Source: Eutrigla gurnardus
Taxonomy: Eukaryota > Chordata > Actinopteri > Perciformes > Triglidae
Direction of reading: 5' to 3'
NCBI GenBank assembly: GCA_963514095.1
Contig: OY741267.1
Location: 29,513,356 to 29,577,355 of the forward strand
DNA: 64,000 nucleotides
Shown here: one piece after another, positions 34,901-57,659 of the stretch
Position numbering within the stretch: the first letter of the stretch is position 1
Layout: the number at the start of each line of letters is the position of its first letter
The notes under the pieces: model-generated
Database searches by the model: none
The model's input: only the letters and a program-made list of their open reading frames with translations
Told to the model about the DNA's origin: nothing
Made by a program: the position numbers and the translations under genes

Positions 34901-37414
34901 GGAGAACGGGTAACAATGTGAGAAACTTTAAATGGCAAATTTACACATTGAACCTTTGAGTGGCAAGGGGAGTAACCTCAATTATTTCATTAAAATGACC
35001 ATTTAGAGCATAATACGGCAGATATAACTATTTCATTTTTAACTTCCTTCACTTTTAAAATGATGTGATCTTCTGACTGAAGCAGTAAAGCGGTCACATA
35101 CCTCGCCCATGGCACCGTAGTACGGGTTCCCCACCATGAAGACAGCGGTCGCTGGTGGAAAGAGCTCGTCCAAGCTCTTGAAGCAGGTGAGAGACGAGTA
35201 AAAGGCCTTGATGTCCTGAGAAGATGAAGGCACATGTGAAATATGGGCGAGTAACATAGGTGATGAAAGTCTTCAGTCTGTGAATGTGCATGCAAATTTG
35301 TTATAAATACATCTCCAATGAATATTAACACTTTCCCACATAAGTATTTTTAAAAAGCGGAGGGTCTTTCAGCTTCAAAGCTATATGTAAGGAGATCTGT
35401 GGCACTAAAAAAATCCTTGGGTTCCTTGGATGTTCATGAATAATTTAAATTCAGTCCAGTGAAAAATAAGCAATTAGAGAGGCTTTAAATACACAAACAT
35501 CCAAATGGACCTTAATTGTTCACAGGCTTCCATGGATTTGATCAGTTTTTGTACCTTAACCACCGTCTGGAAGGCGAAAGGGAGGATCTGCTTAGCCCAC
35601 TGTTTCTCCAGTTCCACCACCCCATTGGCTTTGGGGATGTATTTCCTTCCGGTCAGCAACTGGCCATACAAAACCACCGAGGTCTCATTCACCATGATGC
35701 CTTTCCTTTTCAGGAAGCTGGGAGAAAAAACAATCACTTTAAAGAAAGGAATCATAAACACGACGAATAAAAACTGCAGTTTTCTTTCCTATTAATAAAT
35801 AAAACAAAGTATCTTGTTGTTCATTGAGGCTTACTGTTCAGTGAGTCCCTGAACATCCTTCACCCAGTCCTTCTGGTCCTTATCAGACATGTTGGCCACT
35901 TTGGTGGGAGGAGGAGGAGAGGAGGGCCTGTCATACAGTCGTTGGACACCAGGTGGTTCCTCTAGACAAAACCTGCAAAACAGGGTCAAAGTTTCACTCG
36001 GCTCTATATTTGGCGACTGTGGCCGAGGTTTCACCGTCTGTTATTTTAAAGCCACTCTATTCAATCTTTATCTTTTTATCAGCATGCATCATCAACATAA
36101 TCTTTTCATTTAGGTTCATATTGAGTGAATGCTTTCCAAAAAAATCCTAATAAAAGTTATGGCAATAATTACTACATGAGCAGAATACATCCAGATTATA
36201 AAAAATAAAATCTATAAGACAAATTATTCCCATGTTTGAGTACTAATTCTTACTTGACGTCTCCATCTGACACTGCAATGATGCGAGCTTCCTCGAGATG
36301 CGGCCAGTGGACGAACACCGACTTCCCCAGGACTTGTGCAGCAACATCAGCACAAACCTAAAGAGGCAGAGGAGGGAGGTTCTGGCAAATCACTAACATA
36401 GCTGTGGGAAAATAAATAAATAAATATATGATATGATAAAAATGTGATTGTGTGTCTTTGTGCTTTTTTTTAAAAAACAGTGGCATTATGTAAAAATAAA
36501 CTAGCATTGGAAGGGTTAAAACTAAAAAAATGAATGGATATTTGGTAGTTATGATAATACTTTTGACAAAGACATCAGAGCAACTTCTCAAAATAAGGTT
36601 ATAAAATGAGATCAGTAAACACAAAACAAAAGACAGAATTCCCACCGGCTCTCCGTCCTGGCTGAGGAGGATATCCAGCATCATGTTCTCCCCTCTGCTG
36701 CTCTGCTGGAACACAACCACGCCACTCTTCTTCTTAAAGAACTAAGAGTGAGTGAGCCCATGAACAAGAGAAAGGGAGACAGAAACAATGAAAAGGTTTA
36801 ATTTTACTATTTCCAAGTACTTCACAACAAACAAACATTACTGAGGAACTCCATCAGACCCTGTGTTACGGGCTGAGATCCTTGAAATATAACCTTGGCA
36901 TCCAATACGAATGTAACACACACACCTTGTGTTTGATGTGTTGCAATGTGGGGAAGCCACAGAAATACAGAGCCGAGCGGTCGAAGCGTCTGCTGACGTG
37001 GTCCAGTGGTACATGCCAGGCATCCATAGGGATGTCTATTTTCCTGTAACACACAAAGGATACAGTCAACCAGCAGTGAACATCAGACTTCATGTGCACC
37101 AACTGGGTGAACAAGCTGGGATGGTTTCCTCGCAATGCGACAGGAAAACCATGTCTAATGCAAAAGGTGTGTGTGTGTACGCACCTGACGTGGCAGTGGA
37201 CGATGTCAGGGAACAGGTGAAGCAGGTTGGAGGGGTATGTGAAGTCTGCTTCATGGTCATACGAGTAGACTGCACACTCTGTGTGACGATTCCTTGCCTT
37301 CTCTTCTTTGGTCATCCTGTGATTGTAGGGCTCCATGGCTGCTAGTAAGCACCTCTGTTCCATGAGAGCACAACACACATGTGAGTATGGCTTTTTAACA
37401 TAACGGTGGCAGGA

Positions 37415-37461
<47 letters not shown>

Positions 37462-40400
37462 CTCATCTATGAAGGGAATGAGAACCACAGCCTCCCATTC
37501 CTGCTGCTTGCCATTGAGGTCCGTCTTGAAGTCAACAGGGTAGTATTCTATGATAGGGGAGTCTTCACTGGTCATTAGGTGCTGAGACATAAAAAACACA
37601 AAAACAATTATCATCTTTATTATTTCATCTTTCCATTTAGATAAACCTAGCCGTAGCTTGTTTTTAAATATTTTTCCACATGGGAACGAATGTGCCAAAT
37701 GAAATCCAAAACACGTGCACGTTCCGTACATACATAGTGCATTAAATGTGTTGGTGTACGTGCTTGGATGTAAGTATGTTACCCTGTAACTCTCAGGCAG
37801 CAGCTCCTTGCTGGCAGCAGGCAGGACGGCCAACAGCTGCTGGAAGGGCATGAAGGGTTTCTCAAGGTCAAAGGTCAACTTTAACCCTGATATTCTCCTG
37901 ATGTCAGACAGGAAGGGAGCGTAGTGGTAGGGGTAGTACCTAGAGAGACATATTTTTAGTTTAGTTTAAGATAATAAAAAAAAACAACTGAAGAGAACAT
38001 ATGGACGGAGAGCAAGAAAAAGGGTTTTACGTTCAGGACATTCTGTTCCCCTTATGTGTTGGTTCTTAAAGCTCACACTAAAAACTGGCTTGCTGTAGAG
38101 AAATGAATAAAACATTTCCTTTGGAGATCAAGCCACCCATTTGAGAAAACTTCACTTCTCAAGAGCATTTAATACATTACCCGAATCCCTCCAGACCACC
38201 GGATTAAAACAACATCAAAGTTCAGAGGGTAAGTGACACGTAGAAGTAGTTCTCACCAGCTCCAGGACTGAACCCCGTGGTAATAGTAGTGCAGAATCCA
38301 CTGGATACCTTCCACATAACACTTGGCCTGCCTGGCTAGAAAATCACTGCAAACGAGAGAATATTTCAGGGTCATAAGTTGATGTATGGGCATGAAATGT
38401 CAATATGTTTGACCTGACGTGTCCATTCATTTCTCATGCTATTTTTCTGACCTGCTGAAGGTGAGTAAACTAAACAGAAACCCGTCGAGAAACATTAAAA
38501 ACTGTGACCTTTAATACAATGGTGTCAAACAATAAATTTGAAATGGTTATTAATGTATAAAAATCTGATATTTGCAGAAGCCCTGAGAGGAAAGTTGGAA
38601 ACATAATTTAGGTCAGATCAAAATTGTTTTCTTTCCCGTGTTTATGACAAAAAAAGTTTTAGAACGCAGGGTGCACTTCATCCTCTTGTGGCCAAAGCGA
38701 GTATTACAACAATAAAGACTTTTTTCCCCCCACCTGTAAAAAAAATTAGAGGAACTTAAAAGTTTATGCTGGCAAAATCTTTTTTCAACTGTTATTAAGA
38801 CATGACAGAGATAAAACCGTAACAAAACAAGAGTGAAAAAATGTTCAATCAGTCTTGGAAAATGGATCAAACATTATTTTTTGCTCTCTTGCCTCTCAGA
38901 GCTTCCGTGAATGTTATATTGTTGTGCTGAAAATAGAACGGGCTTACTGTGAGACTCTCTACAAGTAAATGAATAACAGTTTTGGTCATAAAGTTAATGG
39001 CAAATTTACAGCCCTTTCCTGTATATTCATGCAGATTTTTTTTGTTTGTCCATAATCCGAGTAATAAACTTTGATATTAGAGTTTTGCCTCATGTATGAA
39101 GTTTGTTGTTCTATGCACGTCTGTACACTCACTCAGACACCACATCCACGCCCATCTTGGTCATGTAGTAGGTGCGCTTGTACTGTCTGAACTCTGTTTC
39201 AAACATGTCATCCTCCTCTTCCTCCTCGTCGCCTGCTGCTACTTTTCCTTCTCCAATCACTCGTTCTGATGAGATAGAATCCTACACGCGCACACAAATG
39301 GTTAGTTACTGTATCCCTGCGTGTATATGTAGGAACATACTGGCGTAACAGCATACCTCCTTCTCTGTGGCGTTTTTGCTGGCAGCCTCCTTTTCTGCCG
39401 CCAGTCCGGCCGCTTCATTCAGATACTTGTTACCAACTTTACTCTCAAACCACTTCAAGTCCACGAAGACCTCGCTAAAATGTTCCCGGTCGAACTGCGA
39501 GGAAAAAAAAAGGAGCAAGAAAAGTAGGAACAGATGTAAACCATTTATTCATGGTGGTTTCCCCAATCATATTCCGTCATATTTAATTAAGAAACCAACT
39601 TAATTTAATTTCATGCTAACTTTGTGAAAAACCTTTCTGCAGACTGAATGACTTAAATCGGATGTAAGATTTTTTCCCCCCAGTATTAGTTGCACATGTA
39701 CTAACAGCTGGTCTTGAAGCAGTATTAGACAACTTTATGAAGTAGTGATTGTACATTGTAATGGCAATAGAATAATGACACCATGGGGTGTTTAGATTGG
39801 TTCCCTATGAGCCTCTACTTCACTAATTCTCCATTGGGTACAACCTCCAGGGGAAACGAAGGCTCAATCTATGACATAAAGTTGTGGAAAAAAGAAAAGA
39901 AAAGTTGTCTATAGCAACATTAATATTTTTAAAGACTAATGTCAACATTATAGCCGACATCATTTCATAATAAATTAATTAAAAATAAAGACATTATTCT
40001 ACGAGGCCAATTACATATGAGTGTTAAAAGATGATGTCAAACTTTAAGATCTCCTTCCTTCCTTGTGTACCAATAACAAGAAGTAGGAAATGGGTTTACA
40101 GTGTTGTCTCACCTCAGCAAGCTTCTCCATGTATTTCTCAAAGTTTCTGAGGTTTAGATGGCCGTTCTCATTCAGATAACCTGAGTCAGAAAACAGGATG
40201 CAGTTTGTTTTTGTGTCAATATACTTTAAAACAAATCAGAACATAATTCTATATTATAATGACTGACCTACATGTAAAAACAATTTGACCAGCAGCACAA
40301 ATAACACTTGAAACTAACTTCTCAATCTGAAATTTTCCATATCAATCCATGACAAACTTAGCATCTCGCACATGCTTGATATTTACATGCAACATTTTAA

Positions 40401-43400
40401 CTCTCATTTAAAATAAATGTGATGTCATGGTGTTTATTTGTGTGTCTCTCACCCCCCATGGTGGGCAGAGCACTGATGTAGGTCTTGTACAGCAACGGCA
40501 GAGCATCATGACTGATGTGGAGGTGAGGGAGGTGAGGGATGAAATCGTTTCCCACCAGGAAGCCCATTAAGATCCAGTCGTCTATTATCCGCTCCAAGTC
40601 ATAATCAGAACCAATCTGATTCTGTGAAAACATACAGAAATAGAATCAGAATACAAATCTAATACTCTAAACAGACACAAAGACGTCTATTAAAACCTTC
40701 CCTGGCATGGAAAAACATGTTTCCATCTGGGATTTTTCATGATTCTACTAACGGTGTGATTGTGTGAGTCTGTGTCTTTCTCACCCTGAGCCCAGAGAAC
40801 TCATAGTCTATGTACTCCCTCATCAGAGACAAGTGAAGCAAGTGGAAAGTTGTTTCTTCTGGAGCAGTTATCCTAGAAGGAACCAGAAAAATAAATTAAA
40901 CTCCAAGAACAGTATGACAGAATAGACATATACATAAAACTAGAAAATTGAAATCATTGATCAACAAATGAGAAGGAAGCAAACCTTTTCTGGTTTTTCT
41001 TTCCTCCGAAGCGGACCTCTTCTCTGAGCAGGGAGAAATTTGGCTCGTGGCTGGTTAAACCCAACATGATCTACAAACGCAGAGATCAAAACAGTGTCAG
41101 CGTCCAAAGAGGGTTTGAAGAATACACTCTCATAAAAGGATGCACAAACCCTACCAGGTCAGCATCCAGGCCGTATAAACAGTGTCGGGTGTTGGGGTCG
41201 TGACCCGGCGTGGTGTTCTCAGAGCGAATAAACTCCATGATCTTATGTTCTCCCTCACCTGGAGTCTGTAAAGAAATAGAGATGCAAACTTGGCACAATC
41301 AATATTGGAAGCTGTGAGAGCACATTGGTCAGAAAAGCACATCGGTGCCGACGTTCGTGCCACTGAAACGACTCATCTCACCTCATGACCGGACAGGTAG
41401 ACGTTTACGTTCTGCCATAGCTTGTCGGTGGAAAGCTTGTTGTGGACAAAATACTTGAGCTGCTCCTGGAGTCTTGCCATGAAGTCGGTGCCTGGAAGAA
41501 GGATGCGGGATTAAAAAGGAGTTGGTGCCCACTTTTCATCGGATACCAAATCCCATAATGATGAAGACGCACTTGGCAATGAAACGCTCGTCCTCTAATG
41601 GTGCTGTGCTCCACTATACTTGGGACCAAATCTTTGAACTCTCTCCTGAAATAAATGTCTTGATGTCTTGGCTGTCGTGAAATCTAGTTCATACTAGAGT
41701 TTTAAAGGAGTCATCACCTGGAAATCGCAATTTCTCTTGTTAAAACATGCATATCTGTGTTTGACCTCAGTTGAAACTTGCCTGAAAGGCTGGAGTTTGA
41801 AAGTGGCGCCGTTTTTTCGCTTCTGCTCTTTTTCCGAACAGGAATAGCACACAAGGGTGTGCATTCCTAAAGCACAAGATTTTGATTCTGCGCCTTCGGT
41901 GACGTCACCGTGGCGGCTACTTGCATAAGCCCACCCCTCTTTCACCACCCAACCCCGCCCCGTCCGCTACCTGAAATCGCCGAAGCGCCGCCATTATGTT
42001 TTGGAGTCTGCATGCAGGCAAGCCCCCCCGGCTCTGTCCTTCCTGCGGCGAATCAACGCGCGCCTCATTACATATTATACAATGCACATCCGGACCAGTC
42101 AAAACCTCGCGCGTAATCTCGCGTGATAAAATCGCGGTACGAAAAAGGGTCAGAACAAGCTCAATGTTTGATTACATTTTTTTTTTTTTTTTCTAATAAG
42201 TTTTACGAATTGATCCAAAGCGATCCAAGGGGGGCTGGATACGTATAAAACCAGGTGATGACTCCTTTAACATGTTTGCAACCTGGAATTGCTCACTGAA
42301 CACTAATGATTCCTAATAGAATTAGAAATTCACGTTTCTAGATTTTGGAAGAGGTTAGGGAAAAAAATCCCTATCGTGAAATTACAGGTATGTTAATATT
42401 CTGAAACAGCCCCTTGTATCAACTTTAATGCGCACATTTTGTGTAGAGCTTCAGAGCATTTCCTACCAGGAGTGATACAGTTTGAGTCGAAGCGAGCCTC
42501 TGTGGGAAGCACCTCTCCTTTATCCAGAGCTTTTTTTATCTTGTCCTCTGCTTCTTTGGCGGACCTAGACACACAGACATGCACCCACACATGCAGATAT
42601 AAAAGTGAGCAGGTCAAACTCAGTCTCAGGCTGTTTATCCTGCCTGTAGTTTGTTTTTTCATGACCAAAGAAATGGAAGATTTTCTGCCTTATTAGGCAG
42701 TACCACAAACATCCCTGCTAGACCACAGAAATACACCAGACATTACATAAATACATTTGCAAATGGAATTGTCATCTTGATGAGATAACAAAAAAAAAAA
42801 AGGAGAATGTGCCATTATTTAAAACGATCACATCCAGGGGGAGATTGAGAGGAGGTGCATATTGGGGTGAAACAGCTGCAATTTAATGGGGTGAAAATTA
42901 TTCCAAAACACAATAATTACACTTTGGTATTCCTATAACAGGAACCTGCATTCACCCTTTCATAACAAAGCCCGACAGACACACCAACACTAAATTCACA
43001 CTGGAAGGAGGTCAGACGACCCGAGGATCACCTTCTTATCTGAACACCAACCTGAATCTCCGTCCTCTCTGCTGGTTCATCTTTGCCCTTGGGGCCACAC
43101 CATCCACCGCCATGAAGAAGACCTTGCGTGGCTTGATGATCCTGAAGAGCACCTCCAGGTAATGGAAGATGTCGGCAAAAATCTTTTCCTCGGAAATGCG
43201 AAAGTGGACATCCTCGTCATTCGGGTGGGAACACTGGTGGATGATCCCATTCATGTCCAGATAGAGATTGTCAAATTCTGGAATCTGAAGAGAGAGAAAA
43301 TATTGTAAATAAAATATATTCCCGTTAATTGGCCAATTTGTACAATGTGTTGATATTCCTTGACTGCATGGAATCCATCTCTCAGCAACGTTATTGTTTT

Positions 43401-44455
43401 TGTTGTTTTGTATTCAATTGGTTGGTGCATCTGCAAAGGGTTATTCCTTCCCACGACACATTCTGGGAGCCATAAGTGATAGGGTCAGCTCATCTTTATT
43501 AGTCACCAAAAGCATGCAAGTGTGCACCTCTACCCTAGAAATGTCATTTATATTGTGACACCGTTACTGTGGAGTGACCCTAATGATCAGAGAAGGGCAT
43601 AACAGGTACTTATCCATAGGTCACATCCATTGTCATTAAAATATAAAGCTGCAAGCATAAAATGTCCTTTTTATTGACTTAGCAAACACCTCAGTGGTGG
43701 CTTACGCAATGGGGGTGCCACTGAGCAACGTCCAGCTGATGAAACTGCTGCTCAAGCACTGAAATATTATCTGCCTTCCACAGAACTAGCTCACTAAAGT
43801 CAATTCCAGCCCAATTAACGCAATGTAAGGTACCAATTAGCTACACAATTACTACATGTGTACACGTAAATTGTAAAGCAACTCATTGGATTTGTAAAGG
43901 AAGGTGGCTGTACGTCAACTAGCCGGCTACTAACATTAGCTGCAGCCTGTGTACTCTCCCCGGTTGTTAGCCTAAAGTTGGTTAGCTTAGCTGACCCGTG
44001 AGGGCTTTATTGTTGCTCAGAATATTCTGCCCAACAAAGACCTAAGATACCCGATGGTAGCACATTTACGTAAATACAGTTTGACCTGATAACGTTAAAA
44101 ATGCCGTTACACATAGACGATGGCTAAAATTTCAAAGCGAGTTAGTGTTGGAATCCGGCAATTCACTAACTATGAGAACTATGACGTGTGTAACGTAATT
44201 TAATAACGGAGTCGGGAGTGAGTGACGAGAGACTTGTCCTGTCGACAGGCAAAAACACTGGTGAGCTAACTTACGTGGAATAAAAGTTCCACGGTCCGCT
44301 AACGTTACACTTAGCTTGTTTGCTAGCCGCCGGCTAGCTAAGATAACGCTGCTAACGCTGCTCATCACTGGTTTCCCTACCTGGTGTTCCTTGACTACTT
44401 CACTGAGGCAAGGGTAGCGCTCCGAAATCCATCGGTAAAATTTCGGCACTCCCAT
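28007..44455 (-). CDS. xrn1: 5'-3' exoribonuclease 1 (complete)
   Basis: Cytoplasmic processive exonuclease that degrades decapped, 5'-monophosphate mRNA; a core enzyme of mRNA decay and P-bodies. I reconstructed 41 coding exons in continuous phase. Their lengths total 5,136 nt, giving 1,711 residues, close to the human length of about 1,706. The ATG at 44455 is chosen because it begins [15 protein letters not shown], the invariant N-terminus; a GTG nine bases upstream is not a start. Active-site acids are present at D35, D86, E176, E178, D206, D208 and the Asp of [10 protein letters not shown] (about 293). The stop is TGA at 28007-28009 after the conserved [10 protein letters not shown] tail. 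XRN2 is excluded by the long C-terminus and XRN1-specific motifs. It is co-oriented with cop1 and convergent with col15a1. Confidence 0.97.
32079..39281 (-). CDS. xrn1: xrn1 exons 11-30: second conserved region, PAZ/Tudor-like, KOW, winged-helix and SH3-like parts
   Basis: Exons in transcript order: 39133-39281, 38257-38346, 37783-37939, 37462-37581, 37185-37354, 36926-37043, 36646-36741, 36254-36357, 35835-35972, 35555-35717, 35102-35215, 34532-34630, 34311-34426, 33976-34122, 33795-33884, 33473-33608, 33308-33364, 32530-32662, 32380-32449, 32079-32274. Exon 11 begins with an acidic linker (GDEEEEEDD). Exons 12-17 carry CR2 motifs ([55 protein letters not shown]). Exons 18-29 match the domains stabilising the core in Pacman/XRN1 ([53 protein letters not shown]). 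Confidence 0.93.
37419..37459. repeat. (TG)n / (CA)n microsatellite at an xrn1 splice donor
   Basis: On the coding strand the donor of exon 14 reads GAG|GTACACACACA..., so the CA tract starts at the exon border. Confidence 0.95.
39357..44455 (-). CDS. xrn1: xrn1 exons 1-10: catalytic conserved region 1
   Basis: Exons in transcript order: 44381-44455, 43052-43284, 42467-42564, 41382-41491, 41155-41265, 40985-41070, 40785-40872, 40453-40621, 40113-40180, 39357-39494. This part folds as the nuclease core binding two Mg2+. Exon 1 carries the [10 protein letters not shown]-terminus that lines the substrate channel. Exon 2 has LYLDMNG and [20 protein letters not shown]. Exon 5 has [16 protein letters not shown] and CLYGLDADL. 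Exon 8 has [20 protein letters not shown]. Exon 6 ends at an unusual but valid donor, GTTTGC. The exon 8 donor lies in a run of six G (ATGGGG|... phase 1). Confidence 0.95.
41706..42266. mobile_element. 561-bp non-autonomous element with 16-bp perfect TIRs and TTAA flanks
   Basis: The left end AGGAGTCATCACCTGG (41706-41721) is matched perfectly by its inverse CCAGGTGATGACTCCT at 42251-42266. TTAA stands directly outside both ends (41702-41705 and 42267-42270), as for piggyBac-type target duplications, although the terminal bases are not the usual CCY of piggyBac. The interior is GC-rich (41890-42110) with no coding capacity. It lies in xrn1 intron 3 (41492-42466), which it largely makes up. 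Confidence 0.75.
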
Positions 44456-44700
44456 CTTCACCACGAAAGTCTCGACCTCTGGATGGAATAGGCAAACAGT
44501 ACAAGTCTTGAAAGTAGGCGTTCAGCTATGCGGCTAACTAAATACGGTCAAGGTTTAACTGGGTAACATGAGAACTTGCTATGAGTGGAGTTTGTTTCCA
44601 ACGGCCGCTAACTAGCTAGTTGTCCGTGCTCCGTCTGCTAAAAATCTTCCGCCGCCACTCTGAACACAATCGTTCCGTTGTATTTTGGTTCCGCCACAGT
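44456..44700 (-). promoter_or_regulatory. xrn1 5' UTR and probable promoter region
   Basis: Sequence upstream of the ATG, moderately CpG-containing with no TATA-like box at an obvious distance. The transcription start cannot be fixed; the region is inferred from position only. Confidence 0.35.
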
Positions 44701-46790
44701 TTTCACTATGGAAATAAAGTCCCACCAGAAAATACATTATGAAGGTGAAAATAAATATACATAATTAAAAAAAAAATCAAAATATTAACTTTTTAACATA
44801 ACCTGCAATATTCTAAGCAGAAAATATTAACATGATGTACACGTCATGATTGTGGCATTGCTTTTACTTGTAATGTCTTTGAACACTTACATCATATTTA
44901 TAATTACCATTAAATTAAGAGATACAGTCTAATTTTGGCTTAAGTCAAAATGTCACTTTGTATTACATAATTCCTACATTCTAAGTTAAAATGGTGCAGC
45001 CTTAGTTTATGTTGTATGTGGCTGCATCAATACACAAAGGCATTTAAACGTGCCATTAGAGCTGCCACTACATGTTACTGGAGAGTCATATTTTCCTAAT
45101 ACCAACCAGTCCCTTTGATTAATCTAATGAACCCCGAGCACTCAGCTCTTTATATGACAACTAACTATTGCCAGTCATAATAGCTCCCTTTGCAGACATT
45201 TTGGTATGTGGATTACTGAGTGGGATTTGTCAATATCAAAATTCTTTCAATAAATCCAGCTTTGCTCCACTTTTCATGGACTTTTCATCAAGTGCTGGCA
45301 AAAACTTTCCTTTATAGTTTCCTGCACATCCCAAATGGGGACACAACATGGCTTGCTGCAACTTTGAGTTAAAATTTCATCCATGATTTCTAGAGGTTTA
45401 TTTCATTTCAGGACAATGACAATATTAGTGAAATTTCATGTCACCGAGGAGTTTGGTAACTTTACATAATTTCCAACGTAGCACTGCCCAAATCCAACCT
45501 GAAATCAGCCAAATTAATAGAAAATGTGTGCAGATTTGATCTTGTGGACGGTTCACAAGGTGTGTAATATAAGGGGGATGTATAATACGTATTATTGTAT
45601 TATTTACGTTTGAAATAGTTTTGTCCCCAGAAGAAGAGTAATTCAATTAGTGTTGCATGAAAAACTGTTGGAGCTTGGATTTTGGTTTTGTTTTCCAGCC
45701 CAGAAAAGCAGAAGTGACCCTCGATCATTGCTAAAGCACCACACACGTTAATATTCCAGCTTGTCAGAGGCATTAAGGTGCACTCGAGACTGAAACAGGA
45801 AGCTGTTCCTATTTAAATCCGGACACATTTTGATGCCTAAGCTTCCCGTTTCTTTGACTAACGACTGGTGATTTCTTCTATTGTTATGGAACCGTTGTTC
45901 GGAGGGATCTTTGTCTCTTGCTGTCCTTTCAGTCTAGTTGAACCATTGTACAGCGTTTTGTTCTCCAGGCACAAAACAAACCCTTCATGCAAAATAACAT
46001 CTATTTGTAAAGAGGTCTTTCTACATCCTAAAAGCAGTAAAGACCAGTCAATAATATCTCTCAGCCATCGGACTGTACCCAATCAAGCTGTCACACTTTT
46101 GAACAGTGGTCTATATTGTCAAAAAAAATGTTTCTTTATCATTTTACGAGACTCAATTGTACACAGACGTGATCTTAAATTTGACCTTTTCTGCTAATTT
46201 TCTGGGGTGTAATTGTATTCAGGTTACTAGAACATGTTGGCATGCTTTTATGCTCAAATAATTCCTAATTTTCCCATCCTGGCTGCAGCAGCTCTTCTCA
46301 CTCTCACTGAAAGTTATTTTTGAACAAATTGTTGAGCCAATAATTAAGGGAACATTTGCATATTGTGAAATCATTGGAAAGCTAACAGGCAAATACATCA
46401 TCTCAAGCATTTTCAGGCCAATGTCTCGGTTAAACTTCATTCATGTAATTTTAATTTTGCACGAAGTCGAGTCTCCCCTTCGAGACCAATAATCCTTTGT
46501 TTTGATTGGGATTTATTTATTTAAAACGGGCCAAAACAGAAAGCATGTTGCAGTAATAGGTTTCACATTTTTAAGTAGCTCCAGGCTAAACATGACATTT
46601 TAGTGGCTCTCTGGTATTTCAGCTAATAGTTGTGTTCTGGGAGATTTCAAATTTAACGGATTACCATTTCACACAAGGTTCCAGACCCATTAACCACAGA
46701 CACACAGCTCATTCACACAAGTGCACTCAAGAGAATGCCTGAAATGCCTGAAATATTGAATACAAATATGACCAAACGTGACAAAATTGT
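44701..46790. other. Intergenic region between xrn1 and cop1
   Basis: About 2.1 kb of AT-rich sequence between the xrn1 5' end and the cop1 poly(A) signal. I see no gene, RNA or classifiable repeat. Short open frames (73-109 codons) lack any family motif. Confidence 0.6.
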
Positions 46791-46800
46791 TTCGAAATAA

Positions 46801-46806
46801 TTTATT
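46801..46806 (-). terminator. Polyadenylation signal AATAAA (cop1)
   Basis: TTTATT on the plus strand downstream of the cop1 stop, giving a 3' UTR of about 1.09 kb (46790-47892). That UTR has a short (TG)n at 47377-47395 and no other feature. Confidence 0.6.
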
Positions 46807-47892
46807 CAGTTATACAAATACAAAATACCTCGCTCGCTCAGTTATCATAAAATAAGTAGGTCTTGGCGGTGTTTACCAAATCCTCTCCACGTCAACGTCG
46901 TCAACGTGGATCAACCCTCCGCAGCAGTTTTGCGTGAAGTTAAAAATGCAGATGTTTTGACCTAGCGTGTGTGAAGAGTAGTTCCACTGCTACTTTAAAA
47001 GAACGATATCTGATTGTGAGGTTCTCAACAAGTAACAAAACGGCTCACAAACGTGGAACAATAATCCAGTTTGATGTGACATTGCAGTTCAATGCCTGAA
47101 GCTACACGAGGAATCGCTGTGATCGGAGACAAAACACGTCAGAGCACATTTTGTTCCGATGGTAACGGAAACATCGGAGTCCGTCAACATGTCCATGATC
47201 CGTTGGTCTACCTCGACGTCCGTACACTAGCTCGCGTTCTACACTCTTAAGCCAGACAAGGAACTGACGATACGATTGAAATTCAAGTCATATTTATTAA
47301 AACCGGTTTCTCCCAATCTGAAAAACACAAAAAAAATCTACACGTAAAGGGGAAAAACAGGTGGTTGACAAACAATGTGTGTGTGTGTGTGTGTGGCAGA
47401 GAGGGGGGGGTTAAAAGACATCATTTTTGTATGTCATTTTGTGCTTTGGCCTTTTAAAAGGGAAATCTCACCAGTAGTGTTTGGCTGGATGTACCCTCGA
47501 GAGCAACAGCTTAATTAAAAAAAGGTACAAGTTTTGATTTGACCTAAAATAATAAGGAGGCGCTTCTATTATAGCCGATATAACTTTACTGAAAAGAAAC
47601 AAAAAAAATATACTTTTCTAATGTCTCTTGTTCCGTTGTGTGCCCAAGCTAGGTCCTCATTTCCTTTTGCTGTAAAATGACCGCACACCTTCTCCTGCTA
47701 TACTGATGTGCTGGTCCACAGTCTTTGCTGCTGTAGCTCATTAAAATAAGACGGGTTCAGTTCATCTCAGCTCTCCCGCTGTGGTTTGGTATCCTAGTTC
47801 AGACGGCGGCCTGGCCTCTGCATCCGACTGATCCTCTACCAAACGAAGAGGCGCTGATGGGAGTTCTCACATGCTGAAGACATGCCGTGCCT

Positions 47893-57659
<9,767 letters not shown>

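Noticed and set aside
28007..44455. Assignment to XRN2
   Set aside because: The protein has the long XRN1 C-terminus, XRN1 core motifs ([21 protein letters not shown]) and a total length close to XRN1; XRN2 is shorter with a different tail.
45868..46197. 109-codon plus-strand open frame in the intergenic region
   Set aside because: No recognisable motif, AT-rich composition, and no splice or promoter context; it is expected by chance.
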